Positions 10,785 through 22,000 of a DNA stretch of 64,000 nt are shown here, one piece after another. The first letter of the stretch is position 1; each line of letters opens with the position of its first letter. The position numbers were made by a program, and so were the translations under genes. The notes beneath the pieces were generated by a model. The model searched no databases. It saw nothing but the letters and a program-made list of their open reading frames with translations, and was not told where the DNA came from. Source of the DNA: Penium margaritaceum (lineage: Eukaryota; Streptophyta; Zygnematophyceae; Desmidiales; Peniaceae); the NCBI GenBank assembly GCA_023375785.1, contig SZWC01004728.1, positions 1 to 64,000 on the forward strand. The letters are read 5' to 3'.

Positions 10785-11161
10785 CATGAGCTCAGTGTTT
10801 CTCTCAGGACAACGGACAACGCAACAACGTTGTTAACAACGAGCAACGTTGTAGTCAGCCTCTGTCACAACGTTGTTAATACTGTCATTATGGTGGTTTT
10901 AGTGGCAAAAAGGCAGGGCAAGTACCGACATGCAAGTTTTCCACGTTGTTTATTTGCAGATACACAATTTTCTGTTGTTTATTGACACTTCCTACATTTC
11001 AACACTACAGTATTATCACAATTGCACACTTCCTACCACTTCTGTAATTCTGCCCTTGAGCATGGTTATGCACATCTCCAAGCATGATGTTATCACATCT
11101 CACTTCAGCGTGAAGAGCATGAAAATACTTCTAAGTAGACAGAAAGCTTTGGCAAACATGT

Positions 11162-11638
11162 GTACAAGATCAGCAGTCACACAGAGCAAAGATGAATACA
11201 TGAGATGAAAAAAGATAGAATTTTCACACTTTGCACGTTTTTTTCACATAGCTGACTACTTCCTGCCACGTGCACGCTTAGCAGGCTTCTCTGCTGCATT
11301 GCCACGCTTGGTTCCTGATGCACTGATGGGTGCCATGGCACCATCAACTACAGGAGGTGCTCTAGCATCAGGGGAAGTAGTGCCTGCTGCCATTGCACTN
11401 GTACAAGATCAGCAGTCACACAGAGCAAAGATGAATACATGAGATGAAAAAAGATAGAATTTTCACACTTTGCACGTTTTTTTCACATAGCTGACTACTT
11501 CCTGCCACGTGCACGCTTAGCAGGCTTCTCTGCTGCATTGCCACGCTTGGTTCCTGATGCACTGATGGGTGCCATGGCACCATCAACTACAGGAGGTGCT
11601 CTAGCATCAGGAGAAGTAGTGCCTGCTGCCATTGCACT
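11162..11638. repeat. Single-N join with 238-bp direct duplication (probable assembly artefact)
   Basis: Bases 11162-11399 are repeated at 11401-11638 with one visible difference, separated by exactly one N at 11400. The duplication spans the end of the hAT-3 transposase frame; the copy nearest the gene (11401-11638) keeps the stop codon in place. Confidence 0.85.
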
Positions 11639-14419
11639 GCCATTAGCAGCTTGACTGCTTGCCATTTGTGCACTGGTAGATGCCACTTCACTGCCCTCTG
11701 CTGCTGCTGGAGTCTGCATAGCTTTTGCTGGGCTCCTTTCATCATCTTCTGGCGACCGTGCATCTGTTGCTGCTTGATTCCCTGCATGTGCTGCTACCGG
11801 TGTTGCCTTTGCTGCCCCAGTCTGGCTGCTGGTACCTTGCTGGTCCTCTGAGGCAGCTGTTGGTGTTTCCTCCCGCATGCGCACTCGCCGAGCATGCGGC
11901 AACATGGGTTTGTCCACCATGACACGAACATTTGCCATCACTTCAATGACATCATCATCAGCTTCCATTGCATCATCCTCTTCTCCCTCATCCTCCGCTT
12001 CATCACTGCTACTGCCCTCATCATCCTCGGTATGCAGTAGCTCCACCTCTCCTCTCACCTCCACAATCTCACCATCATCCTCGCTTTCTTCACCATCATC
12101 AACTTCACTTGCTGTGTCAGCTGCTGCCACAAGGCGTGCTGCCGCTTGACTACCACTTTTGCCGTAGTGCCTCCAAAGACGCACATTGCAACGCACCAGT
12201 AACTCCAACGTCCTCACCAGGAGGCGGTTCCTACGAGCAGTGTGAATGAGCTCATGCGTGGAAAAAACACGCTCACACTCTGAGGAGGAGCAGGGCTGGG
12301 AAAGCACCCGCAAAGCCAAGTCACACAGCACAGGCATACAGTGCATGTGATTCACGTGCCACTCAACAGGTGTCATGCTCCGGCACTGCACTTTTGTAAC
12401 TACAGCAACTGCCTTTGCGTTCTTTGATGCAGTCACGCTCGGCACTGGGTTGAGCATCACCTGCCCCCTCTGAAATGCATCAATCTCCTTCAGCAGGGTG
12501 TCATGCTTGTCTACTGGCACCATTGCGTCTACAACTGCCTGCCATGCCTGCATGGTTGCAGAGTCCAGAAACAGGTCATTGCCAAAGTGCTCAGGATGCA
12601 AGCGCCTAGCAGCTGCATAGAGCGGGCAGGCCATGTCCTTAGTCCAGCGTGCATTCAGCCTTGTCAGAGCAAACTGCACGTGCACCTTGGCTACCTTGGC
12701 AGGCTTCCTCCCTTTCTTCACACTCAGTGCCCTGAGCTCCTCCGAACAGTCCAGCAAACCCTCATAGATCTCACCTGCCGTGCCACCCGGCTTGTCTGCC
12801 ACCCGCAAAGCCCTCACCAAAGGCTCAAGTAAGTCCCGGAGCTGCCGCACCTGCAGCCAGAACACCCGCCGGTGAATCAGGCGGCGAGCCTCTTTCTTCC
12901 TGGCCTTGAACCCAGCATCTCGCCTGCAGCCCATCTGCGTCCACATCTCACTGTCGACCATGGTTTCAAGGTTTTCCCTCTGATCCAACAACCGATCCAC
13001 CATGAGAAAAACAGATGCAAACCTGGTCTCACACCGTGGCACGAGCATCTTCCCTCCTGTCCGTTCACGAAGCCACGACCGTGGCAGGTCATTGTTCCTC
13101 ACAAATGAGACAACCTTCTCACACCTGGAAATGAGAGATGCACCCCACTCGCTTTTTCCTACGTCCTTCATCACCAAGTCAATGTTGTGAGCACAGCACC
13201 CCTGGAAGAAGAGGCTTGGGTACTTCGCTTTGAGGTCACTGAATGCTTTCTTGTTAACCGAGGTATTGTCGCAGATCACTGACACCACTCTGCCTACCCC
13301 CACCGCCTCTATGGCGGCCTCAATCATGGCTGCAGTGTGATCTGCATCCCGACTGAGACCGCTTGCATCTCTAGAGAAGAGGTTAACTGAACCCTGTGCA
13401 TTGCAGGCCATGGCATTGTAAATGGGCCGGACCTGGCGGTCGGCCCACTCGTCCACGGCAATAGACGTGCCATAGATGTCCCAAGCCTGCTTCATGGGAG
13501 CATCTAGCTCCTCTAGCTCTTTGTCTAGCCTCGGAAGGAGATCACTGACGACGGTATTGCGGCTTGGTAGCTTGAACCCTGAACTGGTCTTCTTGGCATT
13601 CTTCACCACTTCTAGCAGCACACCTTCATGGCAGAATGAGATTGGAAGAGCTCCAATGCACATGAGCTTGACAATGGACAGCTGGCACTTGTCGTTATGA
13701 CCACGTTCAATGTGCTGGTCCATGGAAGATTGCCGGAAACTGGAGGCTCTCCTGATGTCAAACACAGGTACCTTGTCGGCTGGGCTGAGTAGAGCTGACA
13801 CGGCTGGCCGAGGTTGATGACTGCTGCCAGGCTGGGCATCCTCATCGTCACTGTCTGGTTCCAAGGTCACCCCAGCTACTGCTGTTGTCGTCTGCTTCTC
13901 CAGTTTCTCCCACAGCTTCACCCACGCGACCGGCTTGTCTTTGGTACCCCATTATGGCCCGAGCCCCTTGTACAAAAGTTCTTTGAGCGGCTTCCATCCG
14001 GCCGGCGGTGGCTGCTCGCGCTCTAGGCCAAGCACGTCTCGGCACGTTGGTGGAACATGTGGGCACTTGCCAATGCTGCTGCTATCTCCAGCGAAGTGAC
14101 CGCGGATGCGGTCACAGCACCCAGACTTGATGGTGCCGCAGGAACTGCACCTCCACCCTGCTTTCTTGGACTTGGTCGGGTATGGCTCGCAGTGCTTGCT
14201 GAGTTCTTTCGTCAGGTAGTCCCCCGATACCTGACGCTTCCGTGGAGGATTCCATCGGGAGGCATCAAATGGCTCGGTGACTGCGGATGGATTGGGGGAC
14301 TGGACAGTCCCTGCAGCACTAGATGCTCCCCTGGAGGGCTGTGAAGATGACGGGGTCTGATGGGTTTGCATCCTGAGACGTTGTCGCACACCAAGTGCCA
14401 AATGACACTTGGTGTGCAA
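11495..14419 (-). pseudogene. hAT-3 transposase, DUF659 type, one in-frame stop
   Basis: About 970 codons in one frame, interrupted only by a TAA at 13952-13954. N-terminal part (14419-13955): a probable start Met near 14371 and a zinc finger with CSSCG, CC and RGHF residues for DNA binding. C-terminal part (13951-11495): DUF659-type RNase H fold with ALPISFCHEGVLLEVV, VDEWADRQVRPIYNAM, VISVICDNTSVNKKAF-like catalytic Asp region, FFQGCCAHNIDLVMKDVGKS, and the hAT dimerisation motif CSSSECERVFSTHELI. Beyond it is an unusual tail of about 210 residues, rich in Asp and Glu and ending in a basic cluster (KRARGRK) that may be a nuclear localisation signal. This is the most intact transposase in the window; hAT-4 is a diverged relative. 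Confidence 0.9.
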
Positions 14420-15123
14420 CGCTGACGGCGAAGAGAAGGGCAGTGACTTATTGCCAACAAAGCTCTTTCACCCCTACAGACAACGCTTCCACCGACACAC
14501 GGGTGCTGCACTGCGACACGTCGCTTCACCGATGGACGCGACGCTGAGGTTGATGATTTCATGACAGCATCGTGGCCGTACACGCAGCAGGCCTGATGGA
14601 TGTGGCATCGACAACGGCGATGCATGACCATCCATTTTCGAGAAATCCAAGGATCGTGGGAGTGCACGTACTTAACTTTCTTTTTCGTTGAAACCTACGG
14701 GTAGCATGAAACATGGACTGCATCAAAGCAGCAATACTTCTACACAATATGTCAAAATCCGTTTTCAAATCCTACGAAAAATGTTTAAAAATTCTTCGTG
14801 GATGAATTGAGCGTAGTGCTTGAGGGGCGTCCAGCTGTACATCGCACTCGATAGGATGCAAGCAGCTATTCGTTCGTTCATGTCACTTCCACCCAAAAGC
14901 AGCCAATGCATGGGCTACAACAGCTGACGTGTACCATGCAAGCATGCCAGGCATGCAGTGCATGCCACAGCAGTAACTGTAGCGATATCTAGCGATTTTG
15001 GTACCGAGAGTGAGTGAGTCGGCTCCGGGGTCGATTTTTCGGTCTTTGTGTTTTTCCCCTTTTCCGAAGTGTTAAGGGTGTGTGTGGCAAAATGCCCGTT
15101 TTCGGCAACCCGGGGTCACCATT

Positions 15124-15185
15124 AGCCCTACAACACAACGTAGCAACAACGTTGTAGAACGTTGCTACGTTGTCCTTGTAGGGCT
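15124..15185. repeat. Subterminal hairpin of hAT-3
   Basis: AGCCCTACAA at the left pairs with TTGTAGGGCT at the right, and the inner arms ACAACGTAGCAAC and GTTGCTACGTTGT also pair. Together they make a near-perfect stem of about 28 bp around a small loop, 28 bp inside the element end. The arms contain the ACAACGTTG motif repeated in both ends of hAT-3, so it may present transposase-binding sites in foldback form. Confidence 0.7.
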
Positions 15186-15221
15186 CCTACAACGAACAAC
15201 GAGAGCAACACTACATGAGCT

Positions 15222-17003
15222 ACGATGTTGAGTTTGATGATGGGACGCTCCGCATGGGAGAGTCTCTAGATCCCGTCCATGCGCCCAAATCAGGAGAGTG
15301 GCTTGTGTTGCTCGAGTCAAGTGATCACAAACCTGAGAACTGGCAGATGATGCCGAAAAAGGATGTTTCTATAGGAAGAGTGGCTGTGCACGCTGCTGCA
15401 GCGATGGACTCTGACAATAAGTCTTAGTTCTGAGGTCTCTGAGTTGAACTTTGAGGCCGGTGGCTCTTCCTCAGACAACGGATCATTGATAGCACAGGAG
15501 TAACAGAAGCAACTAAGCCTTTAAGTACCTTTAGCAACACTCTAGCGTAGTATGTGCCAGAAGAAACTTCTGCCCAGGTACCATGCTGAGATTACGGAAG
15601 GGATCAGACTCAGCTGGTCATGCTTTGCGCAGAGGGAGCCTGTGACCGTAGCGTGGGCTATGAACATGCCAGATGCGGTCAAGTGGAAGCAAGTAGTGGA
15701 TAGCAAACTCGCATCCATTGAAGAGATCAAACCATGGGTTTTGGTGGACATGACCCCAAATTCACATGTGGTGGGGTCAAAGTGGATACTTTAGACGAGG
15801 TTCAAGCAGGATGGTACTATTGACAAGTACAAGGCAAGAGTTGTGGCAAAAGGGTTTTCACAGCATTCAGGCTCAGAGTACGAGGAGACCTTTGCGCCTG
15901 TGGTCACCTTTGCCTCCATCAAATTCATGTTGGCCATCCCTGCAAGAAACGATCTAGAGGTACACAAGATGGACATCCAGACAGGTTTCCTCTACAAGAA
16001 GCTAGACAAATAAGTATTAATGGAAGTCCCCGAGGGAGTGAAAGCTCTAGAGGGCAAGGTTTGCAAACTGGTGAAAACACTCCACGGCTAGAACTAGTTC
16101 CAAGGATGTGGTACAAGGACATTGAGGGCTTCATGGCCGGTCTCACCTTCACGCACTGCCAAAACAACCCTAATGTCTACGTGCGGGAGGATGAGCAGGG
16201 CTCGATGCTGGTTACATTGCACATGGATGACCTCATCATCTGCTCTTTGTTAAACGAGCTGTTGAACAAAGTGAAGACAGAAAGCAGCAACAGGTTCAAG
16301 ATGAAGGACATTTGTTTGCTCGAGTTCTAGCTCGGGATAGCCGTCCACCGCAATCCACCAGCAAGCACCATCGAGTTGAACCAGACCAAGTACATAATGG
16401 AGGTCCTCAAGCACTACAACATGGAGGACAGCAAGCCCATCATCACACCCATGACAACAGACATCAAACTCTCCTCCTGCATGGGCCGTGGTATGGAAGA
16501 AAAATGGTGTGAGATGGAGAACATTCCCTACCAGTCTGCTGTTGGCAACCTCATGTATGCCATGGTAGGAACACGCCTTGATATTTGCTATGCAATGGGA
16601 CAAGTAGTAGGTTTGTGGTCAATCCAAGGCCAAAGCACTAGCAATCACTCAAGGGATCATGCGCTATGTAGAAAAGACATGACATATGGGACCCTAGTTT
16701 GGAAGCCAAGAGGGTTTTGACCCCCTACGTCTAGTGTGCTACACAAACGCCGACTGGGGAGGAAGAATTGTTGACAGAAAGTCCACCTGGGGCTTTGTCT
16801 GGCTCTTGAGCAGTGGTGCACTCTCTTAGGCAAGCAGAAAGCAAGACTGTGTCTCCCTCTTTACTGCCAAGGTAGAGTACATTGCTTTGTCATACGCATG
16901 CAAGGAGACACAATGGCTATGCACTTCGCTTGCTAAGATAAAAGAGCCACAGACAAAAGCAACCGAGGTCCACATCCAGAACAAGAGTGCCATGAAAATG
17001 GCA
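15222..17003 (+). pseudogene. Copia-C1 RT and RNase H, unit X
   Basis: Resumes after hAT-3 with the linker VEFDDGTLRMGESLDPVHAPKSGEWLVLLESS. RT follows: IKPWVLVDMTPNSHVVGSKW, a TAG near 15792, VVAKGFSQHSGSEYEETFAP, MDIQTGFLYKKLDK with a TAA, and FMAGLTFTHCQNNP. The catalytic box reads LHMDDLII instead of YVDD, so RT is dead. YNMEDSKPIITPM and the RNase H segment follow, ending with a KSAMKMA-like stretch near 17003. Frameshifts near 16075 and 16330 and several stops occur. The end is fused directly to a protease/integrase block. Confidence 0.82.
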
Positions 17004-17648
17004 TAGATACCAAGGGTTGATGGACTCTACATGTTGTAGACTTTGACCCTTAAGATTCCAAATCAGATATGTGTGCTGGTTGATGAGCCCAAGTCTCAAA
17101 AGCCTGATTTTGCACCGGAGACTAAACCATGGCGGTCAACTCCACCAAAGAAAGCTGCTGAGCTGTGGCACGGGCAGTTTGGCCATGTGGCTAACAGCAT
17201 ACGGCTAGTTAAGCAACAGCACCAAGTGGTTCATGGGATGGAGAGATGCAAAGCCAGGGATGCAGGAAAGTGCAAAAAGCTATGTGAGAAATGCCTCCAA
17301 GACAAGGCAAATAGAAAGCCCTTTGAGTATAATGGGCAACGTGCGGCAAGAATCTTGGACTTGTTTCACTCTAATGTGTGTAGACCATTCCACACTCCTT
17401 CAAAGGATGGCAACAAGTACTTCTTGACCTTCATTGATGGTCGCAATTTCAAGATGGGGATCTACATCCTCATGACAAAGACGTGAAGGAGAAGCACCAA
17501 TAGTTTGTAGCCATGGTAGAGGGACAGACAAGAAAGAAGGTCAAGGCACTACGCATGGACAACGGTAGCGATTACAAGGCGTGCAAAGGCTGGTTGAGCC
17601 AATACCATATCAACCACCAGACCACGACACCTTACATCCCCTAGAGCA
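17004..17648 (+). pseudogene. Copia-C2 protease end and integrase, unit X (truncated)
   Basis: RVDGLYML at 17016 onward is the end of protease. Then come the integrase zinc residues (ELWHGQFGHVANS, CEKCLQDKANRKP) and the core. The first catalytic Asp is Asn (FHSNVCRPF) here and in unit Y, so the loss predates the duplication. A frameshift at about 17485 and a TAG near 17643 follow. It stops at the X/Y junction: at 17648 the sequence changes to the middle of copia-B. A continuous version runs on past 27528. Confidence 0.82.
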
Positions 17649-17650
17649 CG

Positions 17651-19039
17651 GATAGCGGTATACATCATGTACCTGATGCCAATGAAGCTGCTGAAAGACG
17701 TTGATTCCAAGGTGTGGAAGACGCCACAAGAAATGTGGAGCGGGAGGAAGCAAGCTATGGCACACCTCCCCACTTTTGGTTGTGTTGTACATTCGGTTGT
17801 GCAGGCATGGGAGGGGCGGTGCAAGCTGGACCCGTGGACTAGCCGGTGCATCTTCGTTGCGTAGGAGAGTGCGAGCAAGGCGTACCAGCTCTTCGACTTG
17901 TGGAGGCAGCAGATTGTGAAGAGTCACGACGTCACGTTTGACGAGGACAGCCGTTGGACAGACAAGGACGCGGGTTTCTCCAAGCGGGGGGAGTGGCTGC
18001 CACTCCTCAAGGGAGAGACGTCGGAGGACGCAAAAGAGGGTGACGGCCCATTGGCTCCAGCCGGCAAGAACCATTGGGGCGGTATTGGAATGGATGATTT
18101 GTATTCAGCCAAGTCGCACAATGAGTCTGAAGCGTCGGCAGCAGTGGAGCTGAACGAGGAGGCGGGGAGTGAGCCCGCATCTCCACGGTCCCCGAGAGAA
18201 AGGGAGACCAGGCTAGCGGTGCGAGTGGCGCCGCGAGATTGCAGTAACAGCAGCAACAGTGACAACAGCAGCAACAGCCTCAACAGCACCAGCCCCGGAG
18301 AAGCAGACGCGCAAGGAGGACGGCAAAACAGTAGAATGCCGGGCACCTGGACTGGGTTTGCTCTAGCATTCATTGTGTAAGAGGAGCCTGAGACCGTCAA
18401 GGAGGCGTTGCAACAGAAGGATGGGATTGAGTAGGAGGGAGCCATGAAATCTGAGCTTGCCTGCAACAAAGAGAACGGAAATTAGTAGCTAATTGATAGA
18501 CCGGAGGATCCAAAAATCATCGGCTCCAAGTGGATCTTCAAGAAGAAGCTCACCAAGGATGGGAAGGTGGAGTGGTACAAGGCACGGCTGGTGGCAAAGG
18601 GGTACGCCTTGCGGAAGGGTCAACACTACGATGAAACGTTTGCACCGGTGGCAAAGTTCGCCTCCGTTTGCTCCATCCTCTTGGTGGCGGCGGCGCAGGA
18701 CGACAAAATCCATCAAATGAATGTTTAAACTGCTTTTTTCACCGGCGACCTTGACAAGGAGGTCGTAAGGAAGTTGCCGGAGGGGATGGACACGCCGCAA
18801 AGAAAGATGTGCAGGCTTCATAATGCGCTCTACAGAGAGGAGCAAGCGCCACTCATGTGGTACCTTGAAATGGATGGCTTCATGGCCGAGCTGAACTTGA
18901 AGCACTGTGAAGCGAATCAAAGCATGCAGGTACGGAAGCAGCCAGGGTTTCACGAGATCATGGTCCATTACTTGGATGACCTCATCCTTGTATCATTGAA
19001 CATGGAGGAGTTGGTGAATCTGAAGCGGCAGCTGGGCGG
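17651..19039 (+). pseudogene. Copia-B integrase end and RT, unit Y
   Basis: Starts inside the integrase C-terminus (WKTPQEMWSGRK, LPTFGCVVHSVV, DKDAGFSKRGEWLPLL). A long open stretch 17898-18380 covers the linker. RT begins near 18490 (GSKWIFKKKLTKDG, ARLVAKGYAL, YDETFAPVAKFAS). The catalytic box reads YLDDLILV. Compared with unit X, this copy gained stops at 18378 (CAA to TAA), near 18433 (TGG to TAG) and near 18484 (TGG to TAG). The TAA near 18725 is shared. It ends at the hAT-2 target duplication (19032-19039). Confidence 0.83.
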
Positions 19040-22000
19040 CCATGTTCACTTCGACTTGGCGACTTTTGGGCAAAAGTCGAGGTCGCCAAGTTGATTTAAG
19101 TCGACTTGGAGTCGACTCCAAATTTTACAATTAAGAGCACCCGGATCCAGCGGGAGCACAGCTTGGGTTGGCCTTTTGGGCCTGGAGAAAAACCCACGGG
19201 TCAGCTCGGCGAGCCGGATCGGCCCTCAGAAATTTCCGCAGGATATTCAACTTGCCGAATCTTGGCCTCGGCATCTTTTTGCACTCCAGCACAGTCCGCG
19301 TGAACCATGATGGATGCATGGTTTCTTGTCATCCAGCATAGCATCAATTGTCCAATCAGGATGGATGACAACCAGGAAAAGAATCCAGATTGGCCATGCA
19401 ACCTGGAAGATGCATGCTCCATGCACCAATCAAACCTGGCCATTTGAATCCATCAACGTGATTGCTTTCATGTTCACTTTGATAATGCATGTACTCTGTA
19501 TCTAGCCACATGGACCACAACCTTCCACGCATGCACCTGAAGGAATATGTGCTAGTTGAGGCAGAGGTGCTAGAAAAATGAACCGTATTCTTCCCTCAGG
19601 CATACATTTGAGGGAAGGGAACAAAGACCATGTAATTCTGCGTTGGCCCTAGTACCACACAGTAGTCTTAGATGTTCATTTGAGTGTTTCACTCGATTCA
19701 GTGGCCCGCCATTGCCGGCCTTGCACTTAGCCATAAAGTCCACAGTGGACTACACAGGAGGTTACCTTGGCTAGAGAGCCAACAGCATCGGCGATTGTAG
19801 CAGTTCGTGCTGCCACAGCCAGTGCCGCACCCGTTGTATGCCAACTACAGGGGGAGCACCTGACATGAGCATTGTCGAAGTACTTCAAACCTTGCCCCAC
19901 TCCCATCGGCTACCCGGGCTTCTTCTGTGGCGCTTGTGGCAAGAGCTTCTCCGGCGGCAACGCCCGCATGCCAGGCCACTAGGCTGCAACCGTTGCCAAC
20001 GTGGCAAAGTGTCGTGTTCCACCCGCTGGCGCACATGCCGTGCTTGGACTGCCGCTGATTGCTCCGCCCCACGATGGTTTTCAAGGTGCTGACGCCAAGC
20101 TCTTCAAAGGCAAGGGTGACTCATGGGGAACAAGAGACCATCTTGTGGATTGGGGGTAGCTCACTGCCGAACAACAGCGACACGCAGCACGGGAGGATGT
20201 TGGTGTCGCAGAGGACGATGAATAAGCAGAGGGGGTTACTCCGCCCTCTCCAGCTCACCAGCGTTTGCGCATTGGGCCAGCACCTTTGCTGTCGTCTTTG
20301 AACAGCAGCCGCCCGACAAGCATGTCGGACCACATCAACAACCACCTCAACAACGACTGCCAGAAGGCAGTCGTCAAGGTGATGGCTAAAGTTGCGCTCC
20401 CCATCTCCTTCTGTCGCAAGCGTGTGGTGCTGGAGCTCATTGACAAGGCGCGTCGCACCAACCCTGTTTTTTGCCTCCCATCCCGGGAAACAGTTCTTGA
20501 TGACATCCTGCCTGACCTGAACAGAGAGCTTGCTGAAGGTGAAAAGCCGTTGCGTGATGGATGGGACATCTTCGGGGTGACTGTGGGTGTTGATGAGTGG
20601 TCATACATCTAGATTTGGCCAATTTATTCTGCCATGGCCACAAATACTAAGGGTACCGCACATCTGTTCTCCCGTGATGCCATGGGGCTTGTGCATGATG
20701 CAAATCATGTGGCTGTTGTGATTGACCTGGCGATCCAGGATGTGGGGGCAGAGAAAGTGGTGATGCTTATCACCGACAATGTCTCCACGAACACGAATGC
20801 ATGGACAACTCTTAGGGACAAGTATCCGAGCATTTTTGTCATGGGTTGTGTGGCCCACAACATTGACCTAGCGCTGAAGGACATTTCAAAGACGGAATGG
20901 GGCAGCATTCTGGTAGGGAAAGTTGAGAAGGTGGTGAATTTCATGAGGAACAAGGACATTGTCTGGTCATGGATGAAGAAGGAAAGTGGCGGGAATGTTC
21001 TGTTGCCTGCATGTGCCACCCGCTTTGCATCAGTGCATCGCATGCTGAAGCGTATGTTGGTCATGCGGCTAACACTGGAGAAGATGGTGAATAGTAGCAC
21101 GTGGATTGAAGTGGCTGCTGTTCCTGATTCAAGATATCGCACGAGAAAGAAGGAGGTGCGCAAACTGGTCCGGCAGGCTGTCTTTTGGCTGCAAGTGAAG
21201 GCACTCTTAAATCCGATGACGCCACTGGTGGTGGCGTTACGTAAGGCGGTCGAAGCAGGGGGCACGGCAGGCATCATCCATGAGGCAGTTCTTGATGCCA
21301 GAGAGCAGCTCCGTAGCCTAGGTGTGAACCGCGGCTGCTGCCGTGGAGCAGTGAATCCTGCATGGGTCGAGTATACCATGGAACGCTTGTCTGACAGGTG
21401 GACCAATCAGTAGTGCTGTCCTGGTTTTGCTGCAGCACACCGCATCCATCCACAACATTTTTGACACAAGTTTGATGCAGACGAGAAGGCTGTAGAAGCC
21501 TTGAATCAGGTGGTCAATGAACTTGTGCCAGACAATGAGCAGGTGGCGCTGGATGATGAGCTAGATGCATTCTCTAATGGCCGTGTGACGATGGTGGAGG
21601 ATCAAGCCCGATAGGAGGATGTGGAAAGGGCCAATATAGCAGTGGCAAAGGTGGTGGCTAGTGAGGTGGCAGGATTCCGCAAGCGTGCCCGCCATCTGAC
21701 ACGTCTTCCTGCTCTCCGCAAGCTGGCAATGCGGCTGTTGGCGCAGCCATGCACATCATCAGAGTGTGAGCGAGCCTCCAGCAAGCACCAGCTCATCCAC
21801 ACTGCTCGCCAAAACAGGCACAAGACATCAACTTTGAAGCTTCTGGTCCGAGTGAATGTGAGGCTCAACCGCCTGTATGGGAAGGTGAAGGGAAGGAAGC
21901 TGATAGCCGAGCTGAAGTAGTTTGTTGATGATGATCCTGCCGACTGGGAGTGAGGTGGATGGGGAGGTGGAGGAGGGAGATGTGGGACCTGAGTGGGACC

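Larger units (their letters stand above)
10793..15213 (-). mobile_element. hAT-3 DNA transposon, near-complete
   Basis: Perfect 8-bp target duplications CATGAGCT at 10785-10792 and 15214-15221; the single unoccupied copy is in unit Y at 25037-25044. Ends are CAGTGTTTCTCTC (10793-10805) and, read inward from 15213, TAGTGTTGCTCTC: 11 of 13 match, with the CAGTG start usual for hAT. Both subterminal regions carry ACAACGTTGT palindromes. The transposase is on the minus strand. 10930-11495 is 3' non-coding, partly an assembly duplication; 14420-15120 is 5' non-coding with no recognisable gene. It inserted into copia-C after the X/Y duplication and is probably the youngest DNA transposon here. Confidence 0.93.
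2658..17648. repeat. Unit X of a tandem segmental duplication (about 15 kb)
   Basis: The order B-pol, hAT, B-pol, LTR-B, C-pol (IN end, RT, RNase H, PR, IN) is the same here and in unit Y, which starts immediately after. Sequence from about 2660 aligns with 17651 onward, and 17648 is the last base matching Y (27528). X is 14,991 bp. Subtracting hAT-3 with its target duplication (4,429) and the solo LTR with its duplication (742) leaves 9,820 bp, against 9,880 bp for Y. Short stretches compared by eye differ by roughly 5 percent. Breakpoints are within a few bases. Confidence 0.85.
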
